The notes beneath the pieces were generated by a model. The model was not told the origin of the DNA. It did no database searches and worked only from the letters and a program-made list of their open reading frames with translations. A program made the position numbers and the translations under genes. A stretch of DNA of 64,000 nt from positions 62,001 through 126,000 of the forward strand of contig JAMPGU010000002.1 in NCBI GenBank assembly GCA_023663865.1. The letters run 5' to 3'. Positions 8,507 through 16,979 of the stretch are shown in pieces; the stretch's first letter is position 1, and each line of letters begins with the position of its first letter. This stretch comes from Clostridium sp. GTDB lineage: Bacteria; Bacillota; Clostridia; Oscillospirales; Acutalibacteraceae.

Positions 8507-9447
8507 TATTTTCTCTCTCCTTTCGCTTTTTCACAGCCGAAAGGCTTTGGAACTGTCATCTTCTCAATAATCGGAACAAGAAGATTACCAATAATGATTG
8601 CATAAGATACACCCTCTGCTGATGAGCCAAGCACTCTGAACAACGCAGTCATAAGACCTAAAATGATACCATAAATGACTTGACCCTTTGCTGTAATCGG
8701 ACTTGTAGCATAGTCGGTAGCCATAAAGAATGCACCAACAAGAAGTCCGCCGGATATAACCTGACCTATCATATAGTTCGCTGTTATGTCATTTCCTGCA
8801 ATGAGATTAATCAGGAATACAAACAAAACCGTTGAAAGAATATAGGTTAAAGGTATTCTGAAAGAGATAACCCTCTTGGCAATTAAATATAAACCGCCTA
8901 TCAAAATAGCAAGTGCTGATACCTCACCAATACAGCCTCCGTGGAAGCCGAGGAACAGTGTAAGCAAATCTACACTCTCTCCGCCCTTGAGAACTGCCAG
9001 CGGCGTTGCACTTGAAACGCCGTCAATTGCAAAGTCGCTCATTCTACCTGTAAAGCTGATAAGCAGGAAGCATCTTGCAGCTAAGGCAGGGTTCATAAAG
9101 TTCTGTCCGATACCGCCAAACAGCATCTTTACTGCAACAATTGCAAACACACCGCCAATAACAGGTATCCACCAAGCCACATTTGCCGGCAGATTAATTG
9201 CAAGAATTAATCCGGTTACAACCGCACTGTAATCAAAAATCGTAATCGGCTTTTTCGCAATAAGCTCAAATAATAATTCGCTGAGAACACAGGTAACAAC
9301 GCAGATAGCAATTACCTTTAATGCACCCAGACCAAAATGATAAACACCAAAAGCAAGTATAGGCAAAAGAGATATAACAACATCACGCATAACTGACTTT
9401 GTAGTGTTCTGCGCCCTCACATGAGGAGAAACGGAAACATTATACAT
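8506..9447 (-). CDS. rnfD: Rnf complex membrane subunit D
   Basis: A 313-residue multi-helix protein of the NqrB/RnfD family. The SSAT motif in DGVSSATPLA places the covalent FMN on Thr148, facing outside, as a second ApbE target. GQNFMNPALAARCFL and FFMATDYATSPIT are conserved family stretches. It lies 13 bases after rnfC in the rnfCDGEAB order found in Clostridium and Acetobacterium. Confidence 0.96.
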   Translation of the reverse strand: MYNVSVSPHVRAQNTTKSVMRDVVISLLPILAFGVYHFGLGALKVIAICVVTCVLSELLFELIAKKPITIFDYSAVVTGLILAINLPANVAWWIPVIGGVFAIVAVKMLFGGIGQNFMNPALAARCFLLISFTGRMSDFAIDGVSSATPLAVLKGGESVDLLTLFLGFHGGCIGEVSALAILIGGLYLIAKRVISFRIPLTYILSTVLFVFLINLIAGNDITANYMIGQVISGGLLVGAFFMATDYATSPITAKGQVIYGIILGLMTALFRVLGSSAEGVSYAIIIGNLLVPIIEKMTVPKPFGCEKAKGERK

Positions 9448-9460
9448 TCTTTACCCCTCC

Positions 9461-10783
9461 TTACACCTTTGCTCTGTTTTCTCTGACCTTAACCTTGCCC
9501 AGCTTGAACATTTGGGTAAGCGGAATTTTGGCAGGACATACATAGGAGCAGCAGCCGCATTCAATACATTCCATACCGCCCAGGTCATCGAATTTAACAT
9601 AATCGTTGGATTTAACCGTTTTTGCAAGCATCTGCGGCACTAACAGCTCCGGGCAAGCACCAACACATTTGCCGCAATGAATACAGGAGGACTGTGAAAG
9701 CGCTGCAACATCATCCTCAGAAAATGCAAGAATAGATGCTGAGGTTTTAACAACAGGAACATCAAGACTGCTCATAGCAGTACCTGTCATAGGTCCGCCG
9801 GAAATCATCTTAACTACATTGTCCTTTGCGCCTCCCGCTGCCTCCAGCACTGCGCTGTGGCTGATACCAAGAGGAACATTGAGATTGCAGGGAGAAAGAA
9901 CTGCCTCACCTGAAATTGTCATAATTTTGTGTATCAAAGGCATACTGAGATATACTGCCTCGTAAATGGCATAACAGCTTGCTGTATTCACAACAATACA
10001 GCCCTTATCCGCCGGCAGCATTTTTGAATTCAGCTTTCTTCCGGTTATGGTATAGATCAGCTGACGCTCACCGCCCTGGGGATATTTTGTTTTCAGAGGC
10101 TGAACAGATATTCTGTCCTCCTGCTCTGTTTTGGCTGTAAGCTGCTTTATCGCATCCGGCTTATTATCCTCAATACCTATAACAGCCTTTGCATTCGGAA
10201 AGAGCTTTAACACAGCCTTGATTCCTTTAACGATTTCATCGCCCTTTTCAAGCATTAAACGATAATCTGAATTCAGATAAGGCTCACATTCTGCACCATT
10301 GATGATAACAGTATCAATATCGTTCGGATTTTTTGGTGAAAGCTTAACACCTGTAGGGAAACCGGCACCGCCAAGACCTACTATACCTGCTTCCTTAACA
10401 ATATCAACAATCTCTTCCGCTGTCAGATTATCAACATCTCTCTGCTTACCGAAGGATTCGGTGGTCTCATCAAGATTATCATTTTCAATAATTATGGATT
10501 CAACCATACTTCCGTTTGTAACAAGTCTCTTCTGAATTGCTTTTACAGTTCCTGAAACGGAGCTGTAAATAGGAGCTGAGACAAATCCACCTGCTTCGGC
10601 GATTTTCTGACCCTTCAGTACTCTTTCACCGACTTCTACACAAGCCTTTGCAGGAGCACCGATGCTTTGCACCAATGGGTATACCATCTCACCTGTTGCA
10701 GATATACTTTTTATCTCCACATCCTTTGACAACGCCTTAGCGTCATAAGGATGAACCCCTTTCTTAAAAAATTTTGTTTTCAT
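9461..10783 (-). CDS. rnfC: Rnf complex subunit C, NADH-binding
   Basis: RnfC is the peripheral subunit that exchanges electrons with NAD via FMN. The 440-residue protein has the Nqo1/51-kDa-like core (GIVGLGGAGFPTGVK near 135, then INGAECEPYL), a SLBB-type region, and two C-terminal 4Fe-4S motifs (CIHCGKCVGACP, CIECGCCSYVCP). The start at 10783 has AGGAGT 7 nt upstream; an in-frame GTG three codons earlier lies against that site. First gene of the operon. Confidence 0.96.
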   Translation of the reverse strand: MKTKFFKKGVHPYDAKALSKDVEIKSISATGEMVYPLVQSIGAPAKACVEVGERVLKGQKIAEAGGFVSAPIYSSVSGTVKAIQKRLVTNGSMVESIIIENDNLDETTESFGKQRDVDNLTAEEIVDIVKEAGIVGLGGAGFPTGVKLSPKNPNDIDTVIINGAECEPYLNSDYRLMLEKGDEIVKGIKAVLKLFPNAKAVIGIEDNKPDAIKQLTAKTEQEDRISVQPLKTKYPQGGERQLIYTITGRKLNSKMLPADKGCIVVNTASCYAIYEAVYLSMPLIHKIMTISGEAVLSPCNLNVPLGISHSAVLEAAGGAKDNVVKMISGGPMTGTAMSSLDVPVVKTSASILAFSEDDVAALSQSSCIHCGKCVGACPELLVPQMLAKTVKSNDYVKFDDLGGMECIECGCCSYVCPAKIPLTQMFKLGKVKVRENRAKV

Positions 10784-10815
10784 ATATAACACTCCTAAAG
10801 TTAATATGTCGTTTC

Positions 10816-10844
10816 ATTATAGCACAAATGCAGTCAACAATCAA
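10816..10844 (-). promoter_or_regulatory. Promoter of the rnfCDGEAB operon
   Basis: Minus strand TTGATT (10839-10844), a 17-nt spacer and TATAAT (10816-10821), about 30 nt upstream of the rnfC start. No other promoter-like sequence is apparent in the tightly packed rnf genes. Confidence 0.7.
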
Positions 10845-10934
10845 ATAAATATTGTGAAAAATATAACAAATAATATTCTTATACGCGCAGTAATATTATA
10901 TATCTTTTCATTGTATATTTAGCGCCTTGTATTA

Positions 10935-10963
10935 TTGACAAGCACTATAAAGTTTGATATAAT
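10935..10963 (+). promoter_or_regulatory. Promoter of the surface-polysaccharide gene cluster
   Basis: A perfect consensus sigma-A promoter: TTGACA (10935-10940), 17-nt spacer, TATAAT (10958-10963). It is divergent from the rnfC promoter and 43 nt upstream of the nucleotidyltransferase ATG, which has an AGAGGGG site. Confidence 0.85.
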
Positions 10964-11006
10964 GTGCGTACATTAATTAGTAATTGTTTTAACTAAGAGG
11001 GGAATT

Positions 11007-11723
11007 ATGAAAGCGATATTATTAGCTGCCGGAAGAGGTACACGAATTTCAAAATTTATAAAGGAGATTCCAAAAAGCACTCTTCCTGTTAAGGATGAAA
11101 AATCATTAATCAGAACCACTGTCGAGACAATGCTCAAAAGAGGAATTCAGCCTGTAGTATGCGTTGGCTTTAAGTATGACCATATCTACAAGGCACTTGA
11201 GGGTCTCCCGGTAAAATACTATTACAATCCTTTTTACGCTGTAACAAACAGTATTGCAAGCCTTTGGTTTGCCAAGGATGAGATTGACGACGATTTGATT
11301 GTTATGAATGCTGATGTTTTCTTTTCAGATGAAATTCTCGAAAATCTTATCAACAATCCCAATGAGGTTGTTCTTGTATCAGATAAAAGCCGCATAAAAG
11401 AGGGCGACTATTTCTTCAAGCTGAATAAGGATAACCGCGTTATCAGCTACGGCAAGGATATTCCGCTTGAGGACCGCAGCTGCGAGTATGTGGGCATGGC
11501 AAAAATTTCTAAGAACTTTGCCCCTAAATTTAAGGACAGGCTTGAAACTCTGATTGACAATCAGGAGTATTCTGCTTGGTGGGAAAATGTTTTATATTCC
11601 TTTACCGACGAGAATACCGACTTAATCAGCACAATGGATATTGACGGCTGTTTTTGGTCTGAAATTGATTTCTTAGACGATTATGAGAGAATTTTAAGCT
11701 ATGTCGGAAAAAGCAATACTTAA
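11007..11723 (+). CDS. LicC-like sugar/choline-phosphate nucleotidyltransferase
   Basis: A 238-residue NTP-transferase with the N-terminal nucleotide-binding signature LLAAGRGTR and a downstream IPKSTLPV lysine. The stretch YYNPFYAVTNSIASLW is typical of LicC-type CTP:phosphocholine cytidylyltransferases and related enzymes. It would activate a phospho-amino-alcohol or similar group as a CDP derivative for transfer by the LicD-type proteins encoded next to it. No choline kinase (LicA) or choline transporter (LicB) is visible, so choline itself is not proven as the substrate. Confidence 0.85.
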   Translation: MKAILLAAGRGTRISKFIKEIPKSTLPVKDEKSLIRTTVETMLKRGIQPVVCVGFKYDHIYKALEGLPVKYYYNPFYAVTNSIASLWFAKDEIDDDLIVMNADVFFSDEILENLINNPNEVVLVSDKSRIKEGDYFFKLNKDNRVISYGKDIPLEDRSCEYVGMAKISKNFAPKFKDRLETLIDNQEYSAWWENVLYSFTDENTDLISTMDIDGCFWSEIDFLDDYERILSYVGKSNT

Positions 11724-11753
11724 TTGTTTCATAAAATTAAAGCAATGATTAAA

Positions 11754-11796
11754 AATCCGATACGCTTAAATCACAGTATTTAAGCAGTTTCGGATT
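11754..11796 (+). terminator. Hairpin after the nucleotidyltransferase gene
   Basis: AATCCGA/TCGGATT outside and CTTAAAT/ATTTAAG inside form a two-part stem 30 bases after the stop codon, followed by a T-rich stretch. It may be a weak terminator. The right arm TTCGGATT can alternatively pair with AATCCGAA (11830-11837) in the repeated element downstream, so it may belong to a switch. Confidence 0.5.
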
Positions 11797-11816
11797 GTTT
11801 GCTTTGTTATAGATTA

Positions 11817-11858
11817 GGCAAAGAGCAGTAATCCGAACCGTGGTTTCTATTCATTGCC
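11817..11858 (+). repeat. 42-nt hairpin-forming intergenic element, copy 1
   Basis: This 42-nt stretch matches 48364-48405 at 39 of 42 positions, with the last 32 identical (core CCGAACCGTGG). The ends pair (GGCAA with TTGCC) and the core has AACC facing GGTT. A GCAATGA at 11742-11748 could also pair with TCATTGC at 11851-11857. It lies 34 bases upstream of the licD start on the same strand. It is either a cis-acting RNA or a dispersed palindromic repeat; no known RNA family was recognised. Confidence 0.65.
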
Positions 11859-11892
11859 AACCAAACGATTTTTATTTTTGAGGCACTGATAA

Positions 11893-13503
11893 ATGAATGA
11901 AGTTCAAAACAAATTATATCAAATAATCACTAAATTTGATGAATTATGTAAAAAGCACAATATTATCTATTATCTCGGCGGAGGAAGTGCACTGGGTGCA
12001 TTAAGACATAAAGGCTTCCTTCCCTGGGATGATGATGTTGATTTATATATTACCAGAGAAAATTATGAAAAGCTTTTGTCTGTACAAAATGATTTTTTTG
12101 ATGATGATTTTGTATTAGTCAATACAGAAAATTTCCCAAGATACAGAAACACCTTGGTAAGATGTGTAGATACACACAGTACTGCAATCACTAAGGCGCG
12201 TATTGTTGACCAGTCTGCGAAAGGTCAATTTGTTGAGCTTTTCATTCTTGACCCTATTCCTAAGGATAAAGACGCACAGGAAAAATGGTTTGTAAAGCAC
12301 TGGATATATGCTGAATTGTTAAGCGTTGCATTCCGTGTTGCCAACAATCGAATTTCTCGATACATTGACGAAGATTTATACAATGAATACAAAAGCAGAT
12401 GTAAAGAAATCGGCTATGATGCTGTGCTTAAAGAGCTTGAAAATGAGCTGTTCACAATTGAAGAAAAGGATGCAGATGAATACTGCTCAAGATGGGGATT
12501 GCGCAATCTGATTTACAAAATAGAATGGTTTCAAGAGCCAAGGTATGTTCCTTTTGAAGATACCCTTCTCCCCGTTGCCACATATGCTGAGAATGTTGCT
12601 CGTTTTGACTATGGCGACCAATGGATGTATATTCCTCGTGTAGACGAGCAGGTTACCCATTCCTTTGCCGAAAGTATGCATATTCCTTATAAATACTTTG
12701 TGGATGATTATTTGAACTTTATTGATGCGGAGGCAATTTATCAAGCGTATGCTGCCAGAAAAGATAATCTGGTAAATCTCTATCTGGAAACATCAAAATC
12801 AAAGAATAAAAAAGCGGAATTAAAAAAGATTGAAGTAAAGCTTTCACTTGAATATAATAAGGATCCTGATTTGGAAAAGAAGCTGAATGATGGGAATTTT
12901 GATGAGGTTGCCGTATTCTTTTCTACATGGTATGAAAATCAGTTCAATTCATTATTCTTACAATCAGGTATATATTTGTCAATTGAAGATGATATGCTCT
13001 ATATGGCACTGGTGCCGCTTCTTGTAAGAGGAGATTATTCTTTAGTCAGAAAAATGATTTTACTGAGAGCCAATGAAGGTGATTTATCTCCAAAGCTGCA
13101 GACGCTGTTAGACTTTACCGATGCTATCAGAAATGTTTATATTGCAATTGATAATCACGATCATGCGCTCGCTAAGGAAAATTTAAATAAAGCACATAAC
13201 ATTGACTTCCGTTTTGCAGACAGTCAATTTAACCTGAAAATACTTGATTTGAAATACAAGATTGATGAAGTCCAATCCGGGGACGAACAATATGATGACT
13301 TGCTTAATGAAGTCAAAGAATTTTTAAATCAGTACGAAAACAATGGTGAAATCATGTATTTAGCAGCTGAGATTTACTATAGAAAAGGCGACAAAAAATC
13401 AGCACTTGAATGGTACAATCTTGCTTATGATAACACACGCCATGGCTTTGTTAGAATGCATATTGACCAAAGAAAACATTTACTCGAGTCGGAGGAAAAG
13501 TAA
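11893..13503 (+). CDS. LicD-family phosphotransferase with a helical C-terminal region
   Basis: LicD proteins transfer phosphocholine-type groups from CDP carriers onto cell-surface glycans. Residues 1-230 show the LicD domain, with GGGSALGALRHKGFLPWDDDVD; the acidic cluster at 46-50 is the predicted metal and catalytic site. The rest of this 536-residue protein (about 300-530) is helical with tetratricopeptide-like repeats near the end (MYLAAEIYYRKGDKKSALEWYNLAY), which ordinary LicD proteins lack. It is followed without a gap by a second LicD-like gene. The start site is a weak GAGG. Confidence 0.88.
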   Translation: MNEVQNKLYQIITKFDELCKKHNIIYYLGGGSALGALRHKGFLPWDDDVDLYITRENYEKLLSVQNDFFDDDFVLVNTENFPRYRNTLVRCVDTHSTAITKARIVDQSAKGQFVELFILDPIPKDKDAQEKWFVKHWIYAELLSVAFRVANNRISRYIDEDLYNEYKSRCKEIGYDAVLKELENELFTIEEKDADEYCSRWGLRNLIYKIEWFQEPRYVPFEDTLLPVATYAENVARFDYGDQWMYIPRVDEQVTHSFAESMHIPYKYFVDDYLNFIDAEAIYQAYAARKDNLVNLYLETSKSKNKKAELKKIEVKLSLEYNKDPDLEKKLNDGNFDEVAVFFSTWYENQFNSLFLQSGIYLSIEDDMLYMALVPLLVRGDYSLVRKMILLRANEGDLSPKLQTLLDFTDAIRNVYIAIDNHDHALAKENLNKAHNIDFRFADSQFNLKILDLKYKIDEVQSGDEQYDDLLNEVKEFLNQYENNGEIMYLAAEIYYRKGDKKSALEWYNLAYDNTRHGFVRMHIDQRKHLLESEEK

Positions 13504-14717
13504 TGACAGAAACGCAAAAAGTATTATGTACCTTATTAGATGAAATTGATGAGCTCTGCCAAAAAAACGAGCTTGATTATTTCTTGGGGTATGAGACTGC
13601 TTTGCATGCGTATCGCAGCCACAAATTTGAAAATCCAACCACTTATATAACCATACTGATGCCTCTCAAGGATATGCTCAAATTAAGAGAGTTAATTCAT
13701 AAAGAGAACAGACCTGACAGAGAAATTGACTCAATATATGACAATGACTTTTACCCGAACCTAACATTTAGATATTCTGATAAAAATTCGCTTTATTTGA
13801 ATTTAAATGAAAGCCTTAATATGGGATTTAAAAGTCACGGCTTATTTATTAAAATCTGTGTTCTAAGACGACATCATAAGAGCTTCAAACGCTCTATAAT
13901 GAGATTCTTTGAATATGGATGGGTATATAGTAATCCCGATTATTATACAGGAATGCTTCGCAGAAAAATCATAAAAAAGACTGCTGAAATTTTAATAAAA
14001 ATCAGCCGTCCTCTTTACAAGAAAATTTTGATTGATTTATTTGAGAGCACACAAAAAAACATTGACTACAATCAAAAGCTTATATTCCGATCTATGTATG
14101 GTCATGTTACACGTTTTCCTGAAAACACCTTCAGCGAAAAACAATATGTTGAATTTGAGGGAAGAAAATATCCTATACCGGCAGATGCTGAAAAATACTT
14201 CAAGGCGATTTATCATCGCGGATGGGAAGAGCATCAGTTTAAAGACAAGCGTGTAAGAGAAAATTTCATTGTTGACCCAAGGCTTCCGTATAATGTTTTT
14301 CTGGACCACATCAATGAAAACAATATTTCTTTAGATTTTAAAGAAAGCAACCTGCGGGAAAAGAAGGCTCGTTATGCTGCAAGAATGACGAATAAGCCTA
14401 TTAACAAAGCATGGAAATATGCCCTTCGCACCGGTGCAAGATTTAAGATGTGGGAACATTATATGCCTTTAAAGGATGAAATTATTCGTCTTTATAAGGA
14501 TGAAAACTGGGATGCACTTCGTGAAATACTAAGTGACTATCATGACACCATTATGGAATTTAATGAACAGAAGATGGTCGTATTTTTTGACAGAGAGATT
14601 TTTGATATTTACAAAGCATTACTGGTATATGACGGACATCCTGCACTGGCAGAAAAACTGGAGCGTAGAATTCCTGAATGTCACTTAAACCCAATTGATA
14701 TTAAAATAGACGAATAG
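13503..14717 (+). CDS. Degenerate LicD-like protein
   Basis: A 404-residue protein whose first 60 residues follow the LicD pattern (LDEIDELCQKNELDYFLGYETALHAYRSHKF). The catalytic PWDDDVD segment is replaced by NPTTYITI, so the acidic residues are gone. Later segments resemble the middle of LicD (KYPIPADAEKYFKAIYHRGW corresponds to the conserved region before the C-terminus). Its ATG overlaps the stop region of the active-looking LicD, so the two are made together. It may be a non-catalytic partner or an enzyme with altered chemistry. Confidence 0.7.
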   Translation: MTETQKVLCTLLDEIDELCQKNELDYFLGYETALHAYRSHKFENPTTYITILMPLKDMLKLRELIHKENRPDREIDSIYDNDFYPNLTFRYSDKNSLYLNLNESLNMGFKSHGLFIKICVLRRHHKSFKRSIMRFFEYGWVYSNPDYYTGMLRRKIIKKTAEILIKISRPLYKKILIDLFESTQKNIDYNQKLIFRSMYGHVTRFPENTFSEKQYVEFEGRKYPIPADAEKYFKAIYHRGWEEHQFKDKRVRENFIVDPRLPYNVFLDHINENNISLDFKESNLREKKARYAARMTNKPINKAWKYALRTGARFKMWEHYMPLKDEIIRLYKDENWDALREILSDYHDTIMEFNEQKMVVFFDREIFDIYKALLVYDGHPALAEKLERRIPECHLNPIDIKIDE

Positions 14718-14730
14718 GGAGATGATAAAA

Positions 14731-15846
14731 TTGAAAATATGTGTTGTAGGGGCAGGTAATATCGGATTAGCCTTAACAAGTGTTTTATCATTACAAAACA
14801 AACACGAGGTTGTGCTGTATACGAAAAAAAGTTTTGATCCGGCACAGCTTGTGTTTAAGGATATAGAGGCATCTACGGAATATGAAAATTTAAATTTTGT
14901 TACCGAGACCAGTTTAGAAACTGCATTAAAGGATGCTGATTATATTTTCTGTACCTATCCGGCTTTTTTAAGAAAGAATTTTATAGATAAAGCCGCTGCA
15001 TACATTCCTGCCGGCAGTAAAATCGGTTTTGTTCCGGGTTATGGCGGCGCTGAATATATGTGCAATTCATTAGTTGATAAGGGTGTTACTATTTTCGGCT
15101 TGCAGCGTGTACCGTTTGTAGCACGACAGGAAAATCAAAAAATTGCAACCATACTTTCACGTAAAGAGCAATTGTTCGCGGCTGCTATACCAAAAAATCA
15201 AACGGCTATTGTTTGCCGTGATTTGGAAAAGCTTATCGGAATTCCGACTGTGGCTTTAAAAGAATATATGGCTGTTACGCTTACGCCTTCAAATCCGCTT
15301 CTGCATTTAACAGGACTTTATAATGTGTTTAAGGATTATAAGGACGGAGATTATTATGACAGACAGCTTATGTTTTATGCAGAGTGGAATGATGAAACCT
15401 CTGAGCTTCTGCTGGAATATGATAAGGAGCTGCAGGAAATTTGCAGCAGATTAACGCCATTAAATCTTGAAGAGGTCGTATCGTTAAAGGATTATTATGA
15501 ATCACCTGATGCACAGGCAATGACCAAAAAGCTTAAAAGCATTAAAGCCTTTGAGGTTGTTCAAGTACCTCTTTATAAAGAGGATGATAAATATTATCCT
15601 GATTTCAATTCAAGAATGTTCATTGAGGATTTTCCATATGGTATTGCTATCATAAAATATTTTGCAATTTTAACCAATGTGGAAACACCTGCAATTGATA
15701 CAATATTAGACTTCTATAAAGATAAAACAAATATTTGCTATTTTAACAAAGACAATACCCCCGGCAAGGATTTTGAAAAGAGTGGCATTCCAAGCAACTT
15801 TGGACTGACTACACTGGAAGAAATCATTAAATTTTATGTTCAGTAA
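14731..15846 (+). CDS. NAD(P)-dependent octopine/nopaline dehydrogenase-family protein
   Basis: About 371 residues with an N-terminal Rossmann fold (VVGAGNIGLALTSVL) and a helical C-terminal domain of the octopine/nopaline dehydrogenase family (VTLTPSNPLLHLTGLYNVF). Members reductively join an amino acid and a keto acid or reduce related substrates. The TTG at 14731 is chosen because AGGGAG lies 9 nt upstream; the ATG at 14722 directly abuts that site. It lies between the LicD pair and a HisC-like aminotransferase, suggesting both make the small molecule attached to the glycan. The substrate is unknown. Confidence 0.8.
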   Translation: MKICVVGAGNIGLALTSVLSLQNKHEVVLYTKKSFDPAQLVFKDIEASTEYENLNFVTETSLETALKDADYIFCTYPAFLRKNFIDKAAAYIPAGSKIGFVPGYGGAEYMCNSLVDKGVTIFGLQRVPFVARQENQKIATILSRKEQLFAAAIPKNQTAIVCRDLEKLIGIPTVALKEYMAVTLTPSNPLLHLTGLYNVFKDYKDGDYYDRQLMFYAEWNDETSELLLEYDKELQEICSRLTPLNLEEVVSLKDYYESPDAQAMTKKLKSIKAFEVVQVPLYKEDDKYYPDFNSRMFIEDFPYGIAIIKYFAILTNVETPAIDTILDFYKDKTNICYFNKDNTPGKDFEKSGIPSNFGLTTLEEIIKFYVQ

Positions 15847-15860
15847 TTTGGAGGATAAAT

Positions 15861-16913
15861 ATGTACTACATAAATGAAAACACTTTAAATTTAAATAGAA
15901 TCTTTGACCAGAACTCAAGAGAAGGATATCTCAGATTTGACCTGAATGAAAATCCTGTTGGACTGCCAATGGACTTTATCAAAAAAGTATTAAGTGATGT
16001 TGATCAGGAATTCATCTCAAAATACCCGGAAACTGAGGAATTTCAGCAATTTCTTGCAAACTTCATTGGTGTAAATCCAAATCAAATATGCCTGACAAAT
16101 GGCTCTGCTGAAGCCATTCGCCATATCTTTGAGGTTTACTCCAGACCTAATGGAAAAATTGTATCTGTTGCTCCATCATACGCAATGTATGAGGTCTATG
16201 CAAAGATGTACGGAAGAAAGCATGTAGGCGTTCCTTATGATGACAATTTCAGCATATCTGTAGATAAAATCATTGAGGCTATTGATGACGAAACCGATAT
16301 CGTTGTAATTGTAAATCCTAACAATCCTGTTGGTGACGTTTACTCAGAGGAAGAGGCTGAAAAAATCATCCTCGCAGCACAGGCTCATGAGGCAACTGTA
16401 CTTATTGATGAGGCATACTTCTATTTTTATCCAAATACATTTATGCCTTTTGTTGACAAATACGAGCACGTAATATTAACAAGAACCTTCTCTAAATTAT
16501 TCTCTCTTGCAGGCTGCAGATTAGGCTATTGTGTGGGAAAAGCAGAGGATATTGCTTTGGTTCAAAAAATGTGTACTCCACACAATGTTAATGCTTTCGG
16601 CATCAAGTTTGCTCATACCATTATGAAAACCGAGGGTATGCTTGATGAATTAATTAAAATGCAAATTGAAGGTAAAAAGCATCTTGTTGATACATTAAGA
16701 GACGCCGGATATAACGTTAATGCAATGGAAGGCAACTTTGTATTTATTGAAACAAAGACAGATGCAGGCGAGGTTACTAAGAAATTAAAAGAAAACAAAG
16801 TACTTGTTAAATACTATGCAAATTCAGATTATGATAAATACATTCGTGTAAGCACCGGTATTAAGGAAATTATGGATGAATTCATCAAAAATCTATTGGA
16901 AGTTGATAAATAA
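15861..16913 (+). CDS. HisC-like pyridoxal-phosphate aminotransferase
   Basis: A 350-residue class I/II aminotransferase of the histidinol-phosphate / threonine-phosphate branch. Visible features are NPNNPVGDVYSEEE, DEAYFYFYP (PLP-contacting Asp and Tyr) and TRTFSKLFSLAGCRLGY with the Schiff-base lysine in SK. No other histidine-biosynthesis gene is nearby, so a role in making an amino (or amino-alcohol phosphate) substituent for the LicD pathway is more likely than histidine synthesis; CobD-like decarboxylation is an alternative. Start preceded by GGAGG. Last gene before a bidirectional terminator. Confidence 0.85.
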   Translation: MYYINENTLNLNRIFDQNSREGYLRFDLNENPVGLPMDFIKKVLSDVDQEFISKYPETEEFQQFLANFIGVNPNQICLTNGSAEAIRHIFEVYSRPNGKIVSVAPSYAMYEVYAKMYGRKHVGVPYDDNFSISVDKIIEAIDDETDIVVIVNPNNPVGDVYSEEEAEKIILAAQAHEATVLIDEAYFYFYPNTFMPFVDKYEHVILTRTFSKLFSLAGCRLGYCVGKAEDIALVQKMCTPHNVNAFGIKFAHTIMKTEGMLDELIKMQIEGKKHLVDTLRDAGYNVNAMEGNFVFIETKTDAGEVTKKLKENKVLVKYYANSDYDKYIRVSTGIKEIMDEFIKNLLEVDK

Positions 16914-16935
16914 GAATAATTAATATACTGACTAA

Positions 16936-16973
16936 AAAGGACAGCGTTATGAAAAATCATAACACTGTCCTTT
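16936..16973. terminator. Bidirectional terminator between convergent genes
   Basis: AAAGGACAG-c-GTTATG pairs with CATAAC-a-CTGTCCTTT around a 6-nt loop. It has T runs in both directions and serves the aminotransferase (plus) and the TagB/F fusion (minus). Confidence 0.9.
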
Positions 16974-16979
16974 TTTAAT

